DNA of 64,000 nt from Haloferax massiliensis (GTDB lineage Archaea > Halobacteriota > Halobacteria > Halobacteriales > Haloferacaceae): positions 847,130-911,129 of the forward strand of contig NZ_CSTE01000002.1 in NCBI RefSeq assembly GCF_001368915.1. Direction: 5' to 3'. Shown here piece after piece: positions 42,526-51,875 of the stretch; positions within the stretch are counted from its first letter, which is position 1, and each line of letters opens with the position of its first letter. The position numbers were made by a program, and so were the translations under genes. The notes beneath the pieces are model-generated. The model worked only from the letters and a program-made list of their open reading frames with translations, had not been told where the DNA came from and made no database searches.

Positions 42526-42972
42526 ATGGCAGCAACATCCGAGAGAGAACAACAGCACCGAGACTCGTTCATGCGCGTGGCGGACGAACTGTGGAACAAA
42601 CGCGAGTACGAGGTCATTGGAGAGGAGTACGACCCGCTGGTCGAGGTCCACGCGTTTTCCGACCCGGAGGGAATCATCGGGACCGACGCGGTCGAGGAGT
42701 GGGCGCGGCGGTACCACGACGCCTTCTCCGACTTCCACGTCGAACTGTTCGACGTGACGGCGCGGGATGACAGCGTCTACGGCCGGTATCGACTGACCGG
42801 CACCCACGACGGGACGCTCCGGAGCGCCCGCGGCGACATCCCGGCGACCCACCGGAAACTCGATACGTGGGGTATCGTGCAGGCGCGCTACGAGGGCGGC
42901 CTGTGCGTCGAAGAGTGGAACAGCACCGACATCATGTCGATGCTGTCGCAACTCGGCGTCGCTCCCGAGTGA
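42526..42972 (+). CDS. SnoaL-like / ester cyclase family protein
   Basis: 148 aa from MAATSEREQQHRDSF. It has a cone-shaped NTF2-like fold: WNKREYEVIGEEYDPLVEVHAFSDPEGIIGTDAVEEWARRYHDAFSDFHVELFDVTARDD, ending CVEEWNSTDIMSMLSQLG. SnoaL/ester-cyclase members bind hydrophobic ligands or catalyse polyketide cyclisation; many archaeal versions are unassigned. Stand-alone gene. Confidence 0.8.
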   Translation: MAATSEREQQHRDSFMRVADELWNKREYEVIGEEYDPLVEVHAFSDPEGIIGTDAVEEWARRYHDAFSDFHVELFDVTARDDSVYGRYRLTGTHDGTLRSARGDIPATHRKLDTWGIVQARYEGGLCVEEWNSTDIMSMLSQLGVAPE

Positions 42973-43009
42973 ACCGACCGCACCGCGAAAAACAACCGTT
43001 TTTGGCCGC

Positions 43010-43207
43010 CTATCCGGACCATTCGCCGCGAACGTCGTCGGCGACCGCATCGCGCCACATGCCGAACCCCTGTTGACAGATGGGGCTCTCTTCGAGGTGG
43101 TCCATGAACCCCTCCCCTTCGCTCTCCAGTTCGTCGAGACAGAACGGACACCGAGTCGGGTCGTCCCACGTGTGCGCGATGACCGAGGGTTGTACTTCCT
43201 GGGACAT
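43010..43207 (-). CDS. Small zinc-finger protein, DUF7501-like
   Basis: 65 aa from MSQEVQPSVIAHTWDD. One C2H2-like finger: TRCPFCLDELESEGEGFMDHLEESPICQQG (C-x2-C ... H ... C). The tail is WRDAVADDVRGEWSG. The pattern matches haloarchaeal DUF7501. Such tiny zinc-finger (micro) proteins are abundant in Haloferax and some affect swarming or biofilm. Specific role unknown. Confidence 0.75.
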   Translation of the reverse strand: MSQEVQPSVIAHTWDDPTRCPFCLDELESEGEGFMDHLEESPICQQGFGMWRDAVADDVRGEWSG

Positions 43208-43404
43208 ACACACCATTACGAGGCAATACTTGATAAAAATTTGGCTGATGGCCGAATGGGTTGTCGTTTGTCTATATATGGTATTGGTATGTACCTGATT
43301 CTAAATATGGTTTCACTGGCCCGTCTCCGTGTTATCACGGCTCGTTCACGCCGACTCGGCGCTGAATCGTAACCCTATACACGACTCGGGGCCGCGTTCT
43401 ATCC

Positions 43405-43830
43405 GTGAACTACATCTCGTGGGCGGTCGTCGCGCTCGGGGCCTACTCGCTCGTCGCACCGCTGATGAAAGTGGCGACGACCGGACAGGACAAAATCCCG
43501 AGCGACGTGGCCGCGTTGGTCGCCAACGGCGTCCTCGTCGTGGCGACGGCCGGGGTCATCGTCGTCTCCGGCCAGCGCGTCACAGACTCGGTCGTCAGCC
43601 CGAACCTCCCCTACGTCCTCGCCGCCGGTGTCTGCCTCGCGGTCGGCATCCTCGCGTACTACCGGGCGCTCGCGCTCGGTCCCGTCTCCGTGGTCGCCCC
43701 AATCTTCGGGATGTTCCTCGCGGTCTCGTCGGTCGTCGGCATCGTCGCGCTCGGCGAGCCGCTGACGGTTCGCAAGGTCGCCGGCATCGGCTTCGCGGTC
43801 CTCGCAATCGCCCTCGTCTCCCTCGACTGA
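43405..43830 (+). CDS. EamA-like small membrane transporter
   Basis: 141 aa, GTG start, with five membrane helices forming one EamA repeat: WAVVALGAYSLVAPLMKVA, then YVLAAGVCLAVGILAYYRALALGPVSVVAPIFGMFLAVSSVVGIVALGEPLTVRKVAGIGFAVLAIALV. The YRALALGPVSVVAP and GEPLT signatures are those of EamA/DMT transporters, but this is a half-size version that would work as a dimer. Substrate unknown. Confidence 0.87.
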   Translation: MNYISWAVVALGAYSLVAPLMKVATTGQDKIPSDVAALVANGVLVVATAGVIVVSGQRVTDSVVSPNLPYVLAAGVCLAVGILAYYRALALGPVSVVAPIFGMFLAVSSVVGIVALGEPLTVRKVAGIGFAVLAIALVSLD

Positions 43831-43912
43831 GCGGGCGTCCCGGGGCCGCCGACGCCGACGCGGGACTGCCGCGGGCCAACCGCTTTTCATGCTCGCGGGC
43901 CAACGTGGCGGC

Positions 43913-44476
43913 ATGGTACTCCTGGAATCCGACTCCGAGCTCGAACGCGGCGACGCCGCGCCCGACTTCGAACTCCCCGGCACCGACGGAGAGACGTACT
44001 CCCTCTCGTCGTTCGCCGACTACGACGCCCTCCTCCTCGTCTTCACGTGTAACCACTGTCCGTACGCGAAGGCGAAGTTCGAGGAACTGAACCACCTCGC
44101 CAGCGCCTACGACGACCTCGCTGTCGTCGGCATCAACCCCAACGACGCCGAGGACCGCCCCGAGGACTCCTTCGAGCGGATGCAGGAACTCGTCGAGGAC
44201 GGCACGATTGGGTACACCGCGTATCTCCGCGACGAGTCACAGGCGGTCGCCGCCGAGTACGGCGCGGTCTGCACACCCGACCCGTTCCTCTTCGAGAACA
44301 CCGGCGACGACTTCGAACTCGCGTTCCACTCCCGCATCGACGACGCGATGAGCCCCGACGACGAGGTGACCGACTACGAGATGCGCACGGCCGTCGAGGC
44401 GCTTCTCGCCGGCGACGACATCCCCGTCGAGGAGTACCCCTCGCAGGGCTGTTCCATCAAGTGGAAAGACGCGTAG
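43913..44476 (+). CDS. Thioredoxin-like / AhpC-TSA family protein
   Basis: 187 aa from MVLLESDSELERGDAAPDFELPG. The thioredoxin fold carries FTCNHCPYAKAKFEEL (C-x2-C, about residue 45), DLAVVGINPNDAEDRPEDS and YGAVCTPDPFLFE with the cis-Pro. The unusual CNHC active-site with N/H between cysteines belongs to the DUF-like PRX group ('thioredoxin family protein'). Cytosolic thiol oxidoreductase or peroxidase; partner not evident. Confidence 0.88.
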   Translation: MVLLESDSELERGDAAPDFELPGTDGETYSLSSFADYDALLLVFTCNHCPYAKAKFEELNHLASAYDDLAVVGINPNDAEDRPEDSFERMQELVEDGTIGYTAYLRDESQAVAAEYGAVCTPDPFLFENTGDDFELAFHSRIDDAMSPDDEVTDYEMRTAVEALLAGDDIPVEEYPSQGCSIKWKDA

Positions 44477-44515
44477 AATAGTTCACCGCGGGAATTCGAC
44501 CGACTTCGGACGACC

Positions 44516-44944
44516 CTACTCGTCGCCGAGGAGGGCTTCGCGGGCGTTCTCCACCGCGGCTTCCTTCTTCGCCGGGTAGGCCTCGACTTTCGCGCGGAGC
44601 GTGAGGCCGCCGCCGCGGCGGGCCTCGCCCTTGAACGCGGCCTGTTTGTCCAACCGCAGGAAGAACTCCGTGTTGTCCGTGACGCGCTGGTCGAGTTCGT
44701 CGAGGAGCGTCTCGAAGTCGGGGAGGTCGCGAATCTTGGCGAGGACGTGCCGCACGTCGTTCGCGCGCTCGACGCGCGCGGAGAAGACGATGATGCGGTC
44801 GCCGTGGTGGCCGGTGCTCTCGACGCGGTCGACGTCGAACTCGTCGGGGAGGAACGTCCGAAGCGCCTCCTCGACCCGTTTTTCGTCTTCCGTCTCGTAG
44901 CAGAACGTCCGGAGGTCGATGTAGTGGAACGGAACGCGTGGCAT
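44516..44944 (-). CDS. RNA-binding exosome-subunit-like protein (DUF54 type)
   Basis: 142 aa from MPRVPFHYIDLRTFCYETEDEKRVEEALRTFLP. The ferredoxin-like RNA-binding fold with STGHHGDRIIVFSARVERANDVRHVL and DNTEFFLRLDKQAAFKGEARRGGGLTLRAKVEAYP matches the archaeal RNA-binding family (exosome-subunit-like, UPF0201/DUF54). It probably aids RNA binding or degradation. It is on the same strand as the 68-aa SH3-like gene, 35 bp downstream. Confidence 0.85.
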   Translation of the reverse strand: MPRVPFHYIDLRTFCYETEDEKRVEEALRTFLPDEFDVDRVESTGHHGDRIIVFSARVERANDVRHVLAKIRDLPDFETLLDELDQRVTDNTEFFLRLDKQAAFKGEARRGGGLTLRAKVEAYPAKKEAAVENAREALLGDE

Positions 44945-44979
44945 AGTGGGTCTGAGAGGCGTCGGTCGGTGTCGGTCGC

Positions 44980-45186
44980 TTACTCTTCGTCGGCTTCGTC
45001 GTCGTCGCCGTCGGCGGCTTCGAGCTGGTCCTGCGCGATGCCGACCTCCTGACCCTCGTCGAAGCTGATGGTGTAGGTCGGCTCGCCGAACATGCTCTCG
45101 ATGACCTGCGTGACCGTGCCGGTCTCGCCGTCGAACTCGCTGTGCTTGTCGTGCAGAACGACCTTGTCGTCTTTCTCGAAGCTCAT
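44980..45186 (-). CDS. Small SH3-like (DUF1918-type) protein
   Basis: 68 aa from MSFEKDDKVVLHDKHSEFDGETGTVTQV, a small beta-barrel of SH3/KOW type with FGEPTYTISFDEGQEVG and an acidic tail. The pattern resembles short DUF1918 or L21e-like domains. A longer in-frame start at 45324 would add unlike sequence. Probably nucleic-acid binding, inferred from fold and from the RNA-binding gene downstream. Confidence 0.75.
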   Translation of the reverse strand: MSFEKDDKVVLHDKHSEFDGETGTVTQVIESMFGEPTYTISFDEGQEVGIAQDQLEAADGDDDEADEE

Positions 45187-45346
45187 ACGCACAGGTTCCG
45201 CGCCACCGGATAAAAGGGCGATGATTGGCAGCGAAGTCGCCGCTTCCCCCGCGGACGGCGCGTGTCGAAGCCGATTTGTGGAGCCGCGCCGAACCGTGGG
45301 GTATGCCGAGTCGCCCGCTCGCACATCGACCGCCGGCCGCGCGCCG

Positions 45347-45922
45347 ATGACGGTCGACGACCTGTGGTTCCTCGCCGACGAGGCGCGACAGCGCGCGGAG
45401 CAGGCCTACCACCGCCTGCGCCGGAGCCACGCCGACGCCGACTACCTCGAACCGGTCCACACCCGCCGCGTCTCCCGCCCCCGCTTTCGGACGCTCGCCT
45501 CCCGCGTGAAGTCCACGGGGACGCCCTACGGCGTCCACACCGTCGTCCGCCGCCGCGACGACGAGATACTGCTCGTCCGCCACGAGGGCGTCGACCTCTG
45601 GGTCCTCCCCGGCGGCGGCGTCGACGGCGACGAGGGCTTCACCGAGGCCGCCCGGCGCGAACTCGCCGAGGAGGCCGGCATCAGCGCCGACTACGGCGGC
45701 CTCGCGATGGCCACGCGAATCGACATCCGCTGCGACGGCCACCAGACGTGGGGCGTGATGCCCGTCTACCGCGCCCGCGCCGACGAGACCGCCGAACTCA
45801 GCGTGAACGACCCCGACGAGGAGATATCGGCCGCGCGGTGGTTCCGCGTCTCGGAGCTCCCGGCGGACACCCGCGACCGCGACGACCTGCTTTCGTGGTA
45901 CGACCACGTCGCCGGCGACTGA
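45347..45922 (+). CDS. NUDIX hydrolase
   Basis: 191 aa from MTVDDLWFLADEARQRAEQAYHRLR. The Nudix box is GGVDGDEGFTEAARRELAEEAGI (G-x5-E-x7-REUXEEXGU; E residues all present) at about residues 95-117, with WVLPGGG in front. The N-terminal 40-residue helical extension is typical of a haloarchaeal subgroup. Nudix enzymes hydrolyse nucleoside diphosphate derivatives; the substrate is not predictable. Confidence 0.92.
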   Translation: MTVDDLWFLADEARQRAEQAYHRLRRSHADADYLEPVHTRRVSRPRFRTLASRVKSTGTPYGVHTVVRRRDDEILLVRHEGVDLWVLPGGGVDGDEGFTEAARRELAEEAGISADYGGLAMATRIDIRCDGHQTWGVMPVYRARADETAELSVNDPDEEISAARWFRVSELPADTRDRDDLLSWYDHVAGD

Positions 45923-45935
45923 CCGGGCCGCCGGC

Positions 45936-46313
45936 TCAGTTGGTCGTCCCTCGCGCGTCTCGTTCGTCTTCCGCTTCGGCGTCGTCACTCTCGTCGTCTC
46001 CGACGTGTTGGCCCCAGAAGCCGGGGTACTTCTCCACCCAGAGGTCGCCGAGGACGACCGTCTGGCACGCGAGTCGAAGCCCCGAGTCGGGGTCGTGCGG
46101 GGGGAACCGGAGCCGGCGGCGCTCCTTTTTCGTCCGGTAGGTCACGGGGCCGCGAACCTCGACGGCGCAGGTACCGCAGGAGCCGCCGCCGCGGCAGTTG
46201 AACCACGACGAGTGACCGTTGTGCGGCGACTCACCGGCCGCGCGGAGCACGTCGCGGAGGACGTCCCCGCGGTCGCACTCGATTTCCCGGCCGCGGAAGT
46301 GGACGGTTGGCAC
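45936..46313 (-). CDS. 2Fe-2S ferredoxin
   Basis: 125 aa. The plant-type [2Fe-2S] site is NCRGGGSCGTCAV (C-x5-C-x2-C) with the fourth Cys in LACQTVVLGD. The core ends at about residue 100, then an acidic, disordered tail. The N-terminus VHFRGREIECDRGDVLRDVL is the ubiquitin-like beta-grasp. It likely carries electrons for a nearby oxidoreductase; no reductase is adjacent, and it diverges from the DsbA-like gene. Confidence 0.92.
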   Translation of the reverse strand: MPTVHFRGREIECDRGDVLRDVLRAAGESPHNGHSSWFNCRGGGSCGTCAVEVRGPVTYRTKKERRRLRFPPHDPDSGLRLACQTVVLGDLWVEKYPGFWGQHVGDDESDDAEAEDERDARGTTN

Positions 46314-46495
46314 GTGTGAGGGGACGCCGCAGGGGGGTTAATCAGTGTCGTTTGTGGGACGACGGAAACCGGATCGGGACCGGCGGCCGCCGCGCCGCGT
46401 CGATTCCCGAATCGAACCACGGGAAGCGGCAAGCACCTCCGAAACCCCGCGATTCGCCTCGGAGAATCTAAGTTCGTTCGCCCCCGAGGCCGACC

Positions 46496-47179
46496 ATGCG
46501 CAACACACGACGCGCGTATCTCGCCGCCACGGCGGGTGCGCTGACGCTGGGCACCGCCGGGTGCCTCGGCGGCGGAAGCGGCGGTTCCGGCGACGACGCC
46601 GTCGCCGCCATCGGTTGCGAGGTCCCCGAACGCGACGCGGTCAGCTCCCTCCCCACGCCCGTCATCGGGTCCGAGGACGCGAGCGTCGTCGTCGACGTCT
46701 GGGAGGACTTCGCCTGTCCCCACTGCGCGACCTTCGCGGTCGACGTCGCTCCGCAACTCCGGTCCGAGTACGTCTCCGAGGGCGTCGTCCGCTACCGCCA
46801 CCACGACTTCCCGATTCCGGTCGACGACTGGTGGTCGTGGAAGGGCGCTTCGGCGGCCCGCGCCGCTCAGGACGAGGCCGACGACGAGACGTTCTTCGAC
46901 TTCGCCCACACGCTCTACGAGAACCAGTCGGAGTTCGGCGGCGGCGACGCCGAGGGCTCGCTGTCGACGCTCCAGTCGCTCGCGAACGACGCCGACCTCG
47001 ACGGCTGTTCTGTCGCCGCGGCCGCCGCTCGCGAGCGTTACCGCCCGCTCATCGAGGCCGAACGAACCGATGCCGTCGACGAGCGCGGCTTCCAGAGCAC
47101 GCCGACCGTCCTCGTCGACGGCGAGCAGGTCGCCCCGCGGTGGTCCGACCTCCAGAGCGCCGTCGAGAACGCCCGGTAA
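46496..47179 (+). CDS. DsbA-like thioredoxin-fold lipoprotein
   Basis: 227 aa. The signal MRNTRRAYLAATAGALTLG with a Tat-like RR precedes the lipobox LTLGTAGC (Cys23), so it should be exported and lipid-anchored outside the cell. The active site is EDFACPHCATF (C-x2-C), within the DsbA/DSBA-like family with helical insertion. The cis-Pro loop STPTVLVDG follows. It likely forms disulfides in exported proteins. The downstream TlpA and CcdA genes suggest a thiol redox chain. Confidence 0.9.
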   Translation: MRNTRRAYLAATAGALTLGTAGCLGGGSGGSGDDAVAAIGCEVPERDAVSSLPTPVIGSEDASVVVDVWEDFACPHCATFAVDVAPQLRSEYVSEGVVRYRHHDFPIPVDDWWSWKGASAARAAQDEADDETFFDFAHTLYENQSEFGGGDAEGSLSTLQSLANDADLDGCSVAAAAARERYRPLIEAERTDAVDERGFQSTPTVLVDGEQVAPRWSDLQSAVENAR

Positions 47180-47326
47180 CCGGACGCGAATCGCACGATT
47201 CGACGCCCGCACCACCTCCCGCGCGGGATTCGTGCGCGACACCAGCGACGCTTTACGGCGGGGGTCACTAGCCACGAGTATGCACACGACGCGACCGCGG
47301 TCCCGACTCCGACGAGGTGACGCCCG

Positions 47327-47913
<587 letters not shown>

Positions 47914-47914
<1 letters not shown>

Positions 47915-48606
47915 TGCCCGGGTTCGGTCTCGGTCCCGCGCTGGGACTCGACCCCGGATTCGCCGGCACGCTCGCGTTCGCCGTCAGCGCGGGCGTCGCC
48001 ACCTTCTTCGCGCCCTGCGCCTACCCGCTTCTCCCGGGCTACGTCGGCTACTACCTCTCCAGCGAGGAGTCGGACCTCGGCGGCGCGGTCGTCCGCGGGG
48101 CGGTCGCCTCGCTCGCCGCGCTGGTCGTCCTCGGCGCTATCGGGAGCGCGCTCGCGGTCGTCGGCGGCCGCATCGCCTCGCATCTCGCGCTCCTCGAACC
48201 GCTCGTCGGTGCGGCGCTCGTCTGCTTCGGCGTCCTCATGTTCACGGGTCGCGCGCCGAGCCTCCACGTCGTCCTCCCGGAGTACCGGTCGTCCGTGACC
48301 GGCTTCGCCGTCTTCGGCGGGGTGTACGGCCTCGCGGCGGCCGGCTGCGTCGTCCCGATTTTCCTCGGCGTCGTCACCCAGTCGCTCGCGCTCCCGACCG
48401 GGCAGGCCGTTCTCTCGCTGGGGGCCTACGCCGCGGCCGCGGCGCTCCCGCTTGCGGTCGTCACCGTCGCGGCCGCGCTCGGCGACGGGCTCGCCCGTCT
48501 GTTTTCGGGCTACGTCGGATGGATTCAGAAGGTCGCCGCGGTCGCGATGGTGCTCGCCGGTCTCTGGCAGATTTGGCTGGCGCTGTCGTTCTTGGGACAC
48601 GTCTGA
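47914..48606 (+). CDS. CcdA-like cytochrome c biogenesis membrane protein
   Basis: 230 aa with six membrane helices. The two helix-embedded Cys-containing motifs are FFAPCAYPLLPGYVGYYL (about residue 33) and AAAGCVVPIFLGVVTQ (about residue 146), the pair that shuttles electrons across the membrane in CcdA/DsbD. It begins at the stop of the TlpA-like gene. The pair forms a route from cytosolic thioredoxin to the external TlpA-like protein. Confidence 0.92.
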
Positions 48607-48645
48607 GGGCGCGGCTGGCTGAACACGTAACCGAAGGCGCTCGAC

Positions 48646-49944
48646 TCAGTCTTCCAGCCCCGGCACCTCGCCGGTCGGCGTCGGCAACGCTCGAAGCCGC
48701 CGCGGCGGCACGAGGAAGTTGCCGCGGCGCTTGACGAAGATGTACTCTAAAATCCCGTTGTTGACGCGCTGGCGGACGGTCGGCACGTCGGTCAGGTCGG
48801 TGCCGTTCATCGCCTCGCGGACCTCCTCGAACGCCGAGATACCGCGCTGGAGCGACGGGAAGTGCAGGCTCGCCACGCCGTCGTCGTCCGACTCGAAGTG
48901 TCTGCGGAGGAGTCTGACGTTGCCCTCCTCGTCGCGGTTGGCGCGGGCGGCCTTCTGGGCGTGGCCGACGTGCCCGAACTCGAAGGCGTCGTCGCGGAGG
49001 CTGTCGAGCATCGCGTCGATACCGCTGTCGTCGCCGAGGTTGTCGCCGACGCCCTCGACGAGGTCCTGCTCGGCGTGCGCGGGCGAAAACAGCTTCATGA
49101 CCCGGTGGTAGCGGTCCTCCTCGTCGTACCAGTCCGAGAGGCGCTGGCGGATGTTCGCCACGTGTTTCGTGGTCGCGCCCGCGAACGGCCCCTCGTCGAT
49201 GGTGACGTACGCTTCGGTGGCCTGATTCCCGGCGAAGCCCGCTTTGAACCCCATGAACAGCGGCGATTCCTCGGGAACGGGGTTCCCGTCCGGGATGCCG
49301 TTCAGGTCGGACTGGTGCTCCGCGGGGAGTCCGGCCCCGACGAAGCCCGTCCGCCGGGAGGCGACCGAGAAGACGCCCGAGAGGTCGGCGGCGACGGCGA
49401 CGCCGTTTGCCTCGTCGGTCTCGCCGAGGAGGGCTTGTTCGGCTTCGAGAACCGCGTCGGCGCGGTCCGACGCGAGGTGGACGAGCGCGTCCTGCCGGTC
49501 GAAGTCGGGCGTCTCGAACGGCGACAGCGCCCGCGGTTCGGGCAGGTCGACGCTGTCGGGAAGCGGGTCGTCGAAGCGGTCGAAGTACCGCGGGGTGTAG
49601 GCGGCCGACCAGATGACGCCCTCGTGGCTCCGCTCGTAGGCGCGGTCGAGGACGCGGAAGGCGCGCTCGACGGTCTCGCGGTCGGACTCGTCGGGCGGCC
49701 CCTCGCCGTCGAGGTCGAGGTAGAGGAGCACCTGATGTCTGGGCATCTCGGCGTTGCCGTGGTCGTCCTCACGGCAGAACTCGTTCCACGCGTGCTGTCG
49801 GCTCGGAAGCGTCTCGAACGCGTCGGTCCCCGCCGGGACGGGGTCGTCCGGTGCCCTGTCGAGGCAGGCGGACAGCGCCGCCGCGCCGCCCGCGGCGACC
49901 GCGGCCTTCAGGAACTCCCGGCGGGACGGAGACCCGTCGAACAT
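48646..49944 (-). CDS. Dyp-type peroxidase-like Tat lipoprotein (EfeB-related, DUF7405-like)
   Basis: 432 aa. The Tat signal SPSRREFLKAAVAAGGAAALSAC has a lipobox Cys27. Dyp features follow: MGFKAGFAG (residues 231-239) in the place of GFKDGTxN; GHVGHAQKA (324-332), probably holding the heme-ligand His; and RLLRRHF (344-350) matching the RRGF/ILRRG stretch. The catalytic Asp of GxxDG is Ala here (A235). EfeB-like proteins extract iron from heme or detoxify. It is divergent from the SCO and p19-like genes. Confidence 0.75.
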   Translation of the reverse strand: MFDGSPSRREFLKAAVAAGGAAALSACLDRAPDDPVPAGTDAFETLPSRQHAWNEFCREDDHGNAEMPRHQVLLYLDLDGEGPPDESDRETVERAFRVLDRAYERSHEGVIWSAAYTPRYFDRFDDPLPDSVDLPEPRALSPFETPDFDRQDALVHLASDRADAVLEAEQALLGETDEANGVAVAADLSGVFSVASRRTGFVGAGLPAEHQSDLNGIPDGNPVPEESPLFMGFKAGFAGNQATEAYVTIDEGPFAGATTKHVANIRQRLSDWYDEEDRYHRVMKLFSPAHAEQDLVEGVGDNLGDDSGIDAMLDSLRDDAFEFGHVGHAQKAARANRDEEGNVRLLRRHFESDDDGVASLHFPSLQRGISAFEEVREAMNGTDLTDVPTVRQRVNNGILEYIFVKRRGNFLVPPRRLRALPTPTGEVPGLED

Positions 49945-50089
49945 ACCTCGGCTAAGGACTTCCCGGGGAAGTCCGTTCTGGTGTGTGCGTCGAAGCTTTC
50001 ACCCTCGGTCGTGCGGAACGAGAACACGCGCGCTGGCGTTCGAAACGCACACCAAACGGCATTTCAGTACCGGGGCGCTAGCGAGGGTA

Positions 50090-50761
50090 ATGAAACGACG
50101 TACGTATCTCCGCGCCGCCGGGGCGGGCGCGGCCGTCGGGCTGGCGGGCTGTCTCGGTGGCGGCGACGCCAACCCGAACGTGTCGCTGTCGAAGCCAGAC
50201 CGCGAGAACGACGTGTCCAGCGAGGACCTCCCGTACCCGGCGTGGGGCCAGCGGGTCCCCGACGTGACGCTTTCGGACCCCATCGCGGGGAGCGAGGTGT
50301 CGGTCCGCGACATCGACGGGCCGCACTTCCACACGTACTTTTTCACCAACTGCATGACCGTCTGTCCGGTCCTCATCAGCGCGCTCCGCGAGGTCCAGAT
50401 CCACTCGGTCAGCGAGGGCTACGCCGACGAGGTGTCGTTCTACCCCATCACGTTCGACCCCGCCCGCGACGACGCCGACGCCTTCCGCGCGGAGGCCGAC
50501 CAGATGAACGTCGACATGGACACGGGGAACTGGCACTTCCTCCGCCCCGCCGACGAGGCCGAGGCGAAGTCCGTCGTCGAAGACCGGTTCGGCGTCTTCT
50601 TCCAGAAGAACGAGCCGAACGACGAGGGCAACTACATGTTCACCCACCTCGGTCTCGTCTCGCTGGTCAACGGCGACGGCTACGTCGAGCGGACCTACCG
50701 CGGCAACCAGCCGGACGAACAGACGCTCATCGACGACCTCACCGCGCTCCGGGAGGCATGA
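50090..50761 (+). CDS. SCO1/SenC family copper chaperone lipoprotein
   Basis: 223 aa. The signal KRRTYLRAAGAGAAVGLAGC has a lipobox Cys21. The copper/thiol site is FFTNCMTVCPVL (C88-x3-C92), with the third ligand His in MFTHLGLVSL (about residue 188). SCO proteins deliver copper to the CuA centre of cytochrome oxidase or act as thiol reductants. Its TGA overlaps the next ATG (ATGA), so it is co-translated with the p19-like iron lipoprotein. Confidence 0.93.
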   Translation: MKRRTYLRAAGAGAAVGLAGCLGGGDANPNVSLSKPDRENDVSSEDLPYPAWGQRVPDVTLSDPIAGSEVSVRDIDGPHFHTYFFTNCMTVCPVLISALREVQIHSVSEGYADEVSFYPITFDPARDDADAFRAEADQMNVDMDTGNWHFLRPADEAEAKSVVEDRFGVFFQKNEPNDEGNYMFTHLGLVSLVNGDGYVERTYRGNQPDEQTLIDDLTALREA

Positions 50762-51819
50762 CGAGTCGGCGTCGGTTCCTCGCGGCGGGCGGGACCGCCG
50801 CGGCCGCCGGGCTCTCGGGCTGTCTCGCCGAACTCGGCCGGCTCTACACGTCGAGCGAACCGCCGGTCGTCTCGGACCGCCCCGACGAGGTGTACGTCCC
50901 CACCCACACCGAGGGGATGCGCACGGTCGGCACCGCCGACGCCGGCGACCTCCGGGTGGGCGTCTTCTACAGCTATCCCCACCGCTTCTGGGTGATGGCC
51001 GACGAGGGCGACGGCTTCGGCACGTCGCGGACATCAGTCGAGACCGGCGACGACGTGCATCTCATGGCGTCCGTCTGGGACCCCGAGACGGGCGTCGTCG
51101 TCCCCGACACCGGACTCTCTATCGAAATCGCCCGCGACGGCGACCTCGTGAGCGAGGAGGTCGTCTACGCGATGCTCTCCCAGCGGATGGGCTTCCACTA
51201 CGGCTCGAACTTCGGCCTCGACGGCGACGGCACCTACGAGGTGACGGTGGACGTGGGCGTGCCCTCCCTGCGCCTGTTCGGCGACCTCGCCGGGCGATTC
51301 GAGTCGCCCGCGACCGCGACGCTCGACTTCGAGTACAGTTCCGGCGACCGCGACGACCTCCCGTACACGATGTTCGACGACCAGCAGGGCGACCCCGGCG
51401 CGGTCAGGCCGATGGAGACGGACGGTCTCCCGCTCGGCCGCGGCCCCGAGACGCTTCCGGGGACGGCGCTGGGAGCCGCGACGACCGGGAGCCTCCGACT
51501 CGTCGGCACCGCCCTCGACGCCGACCGCTTCGGCGACGACCCGTACCTCGCCGTCTTCCCGCTGACGCCCTATAACCGGCTTCTCGTCCCGCGACTGGGC
51601 CTCACCGCGACCGTCGCGTCCGGCGGGTCGACCCGCTTCGACGGCCGCCTCGAACCCGGCCTCGACGCCGACATCGGGTTCCACTACGGCGCGTCGGTGC
51701 CGGGGCTCGCCGGCGACGACGCGACCGTCGACCTCGCGGTGGACGTGCCGCCGCAGGTCGCCCGCCACGAGGGCTACGAGACGGCCTTCCTCGACTTCGA
51801 CCCCGTCCGCCTCGGGTAA
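50758..51819 (+). CDS. p19/Tp34-like iron-binding lipoprotein, DUF7350-type
   Basis: 353 aa. The signal TSRRRFLAAGGTAAAAGLSGC has a lipobox Cys22. The N-terminal domain has YSYPHRFWVMADEGDGFG, VHLMASVWDPETGVVVPDTG and MLSQRMGFHYGSNFGLDGDG. This is the periplasmic high-affinity Fe2+/Cu-binding p19 fold, with Met/His ligands, found with FTR1 permeases in bacteria. A second beta domain follows (IGFHYGASVPG). No FTR1 permease lies in the window. The next gene is an MFS transporter. Confidence 0.75.
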   Translation: MTSRRRFLAAGGTAAAAGLSGCLAELGRLYTSSEPPVVSDRPDEVYVPTHTEGMRTVGTADAGDLRVGVFYSYPHRFWVMADEGDGFGTSRTSVETGDDVHLMASVWDPETGVVVPDTGLSIEIARDGDLVSEEVVYAMLSQRMGFHYGSNFGLDGDGTYEVTVDVGVPSLRLFGDLAGRFESPATATLDFEYSSGDRDDLPYTMFDDQQGDPGAVRPMETDGLPLGRGPETLPGTALGAATTGSLRLVGTALDADRFGDDPYLAVFPLTPYNRLLVPRLGLTATVASGGSTRFDGRLEPGLDADIGFHYGASVPGLAGDDATVDLAVDVPPQVARHEGYETAFLDFDPVRLG

Positions 51820-51875
51820 CGGCAACCGAATCGAACAAGGACAGGGCTATTTTCGTCCGGACCGACCGACCCCGT

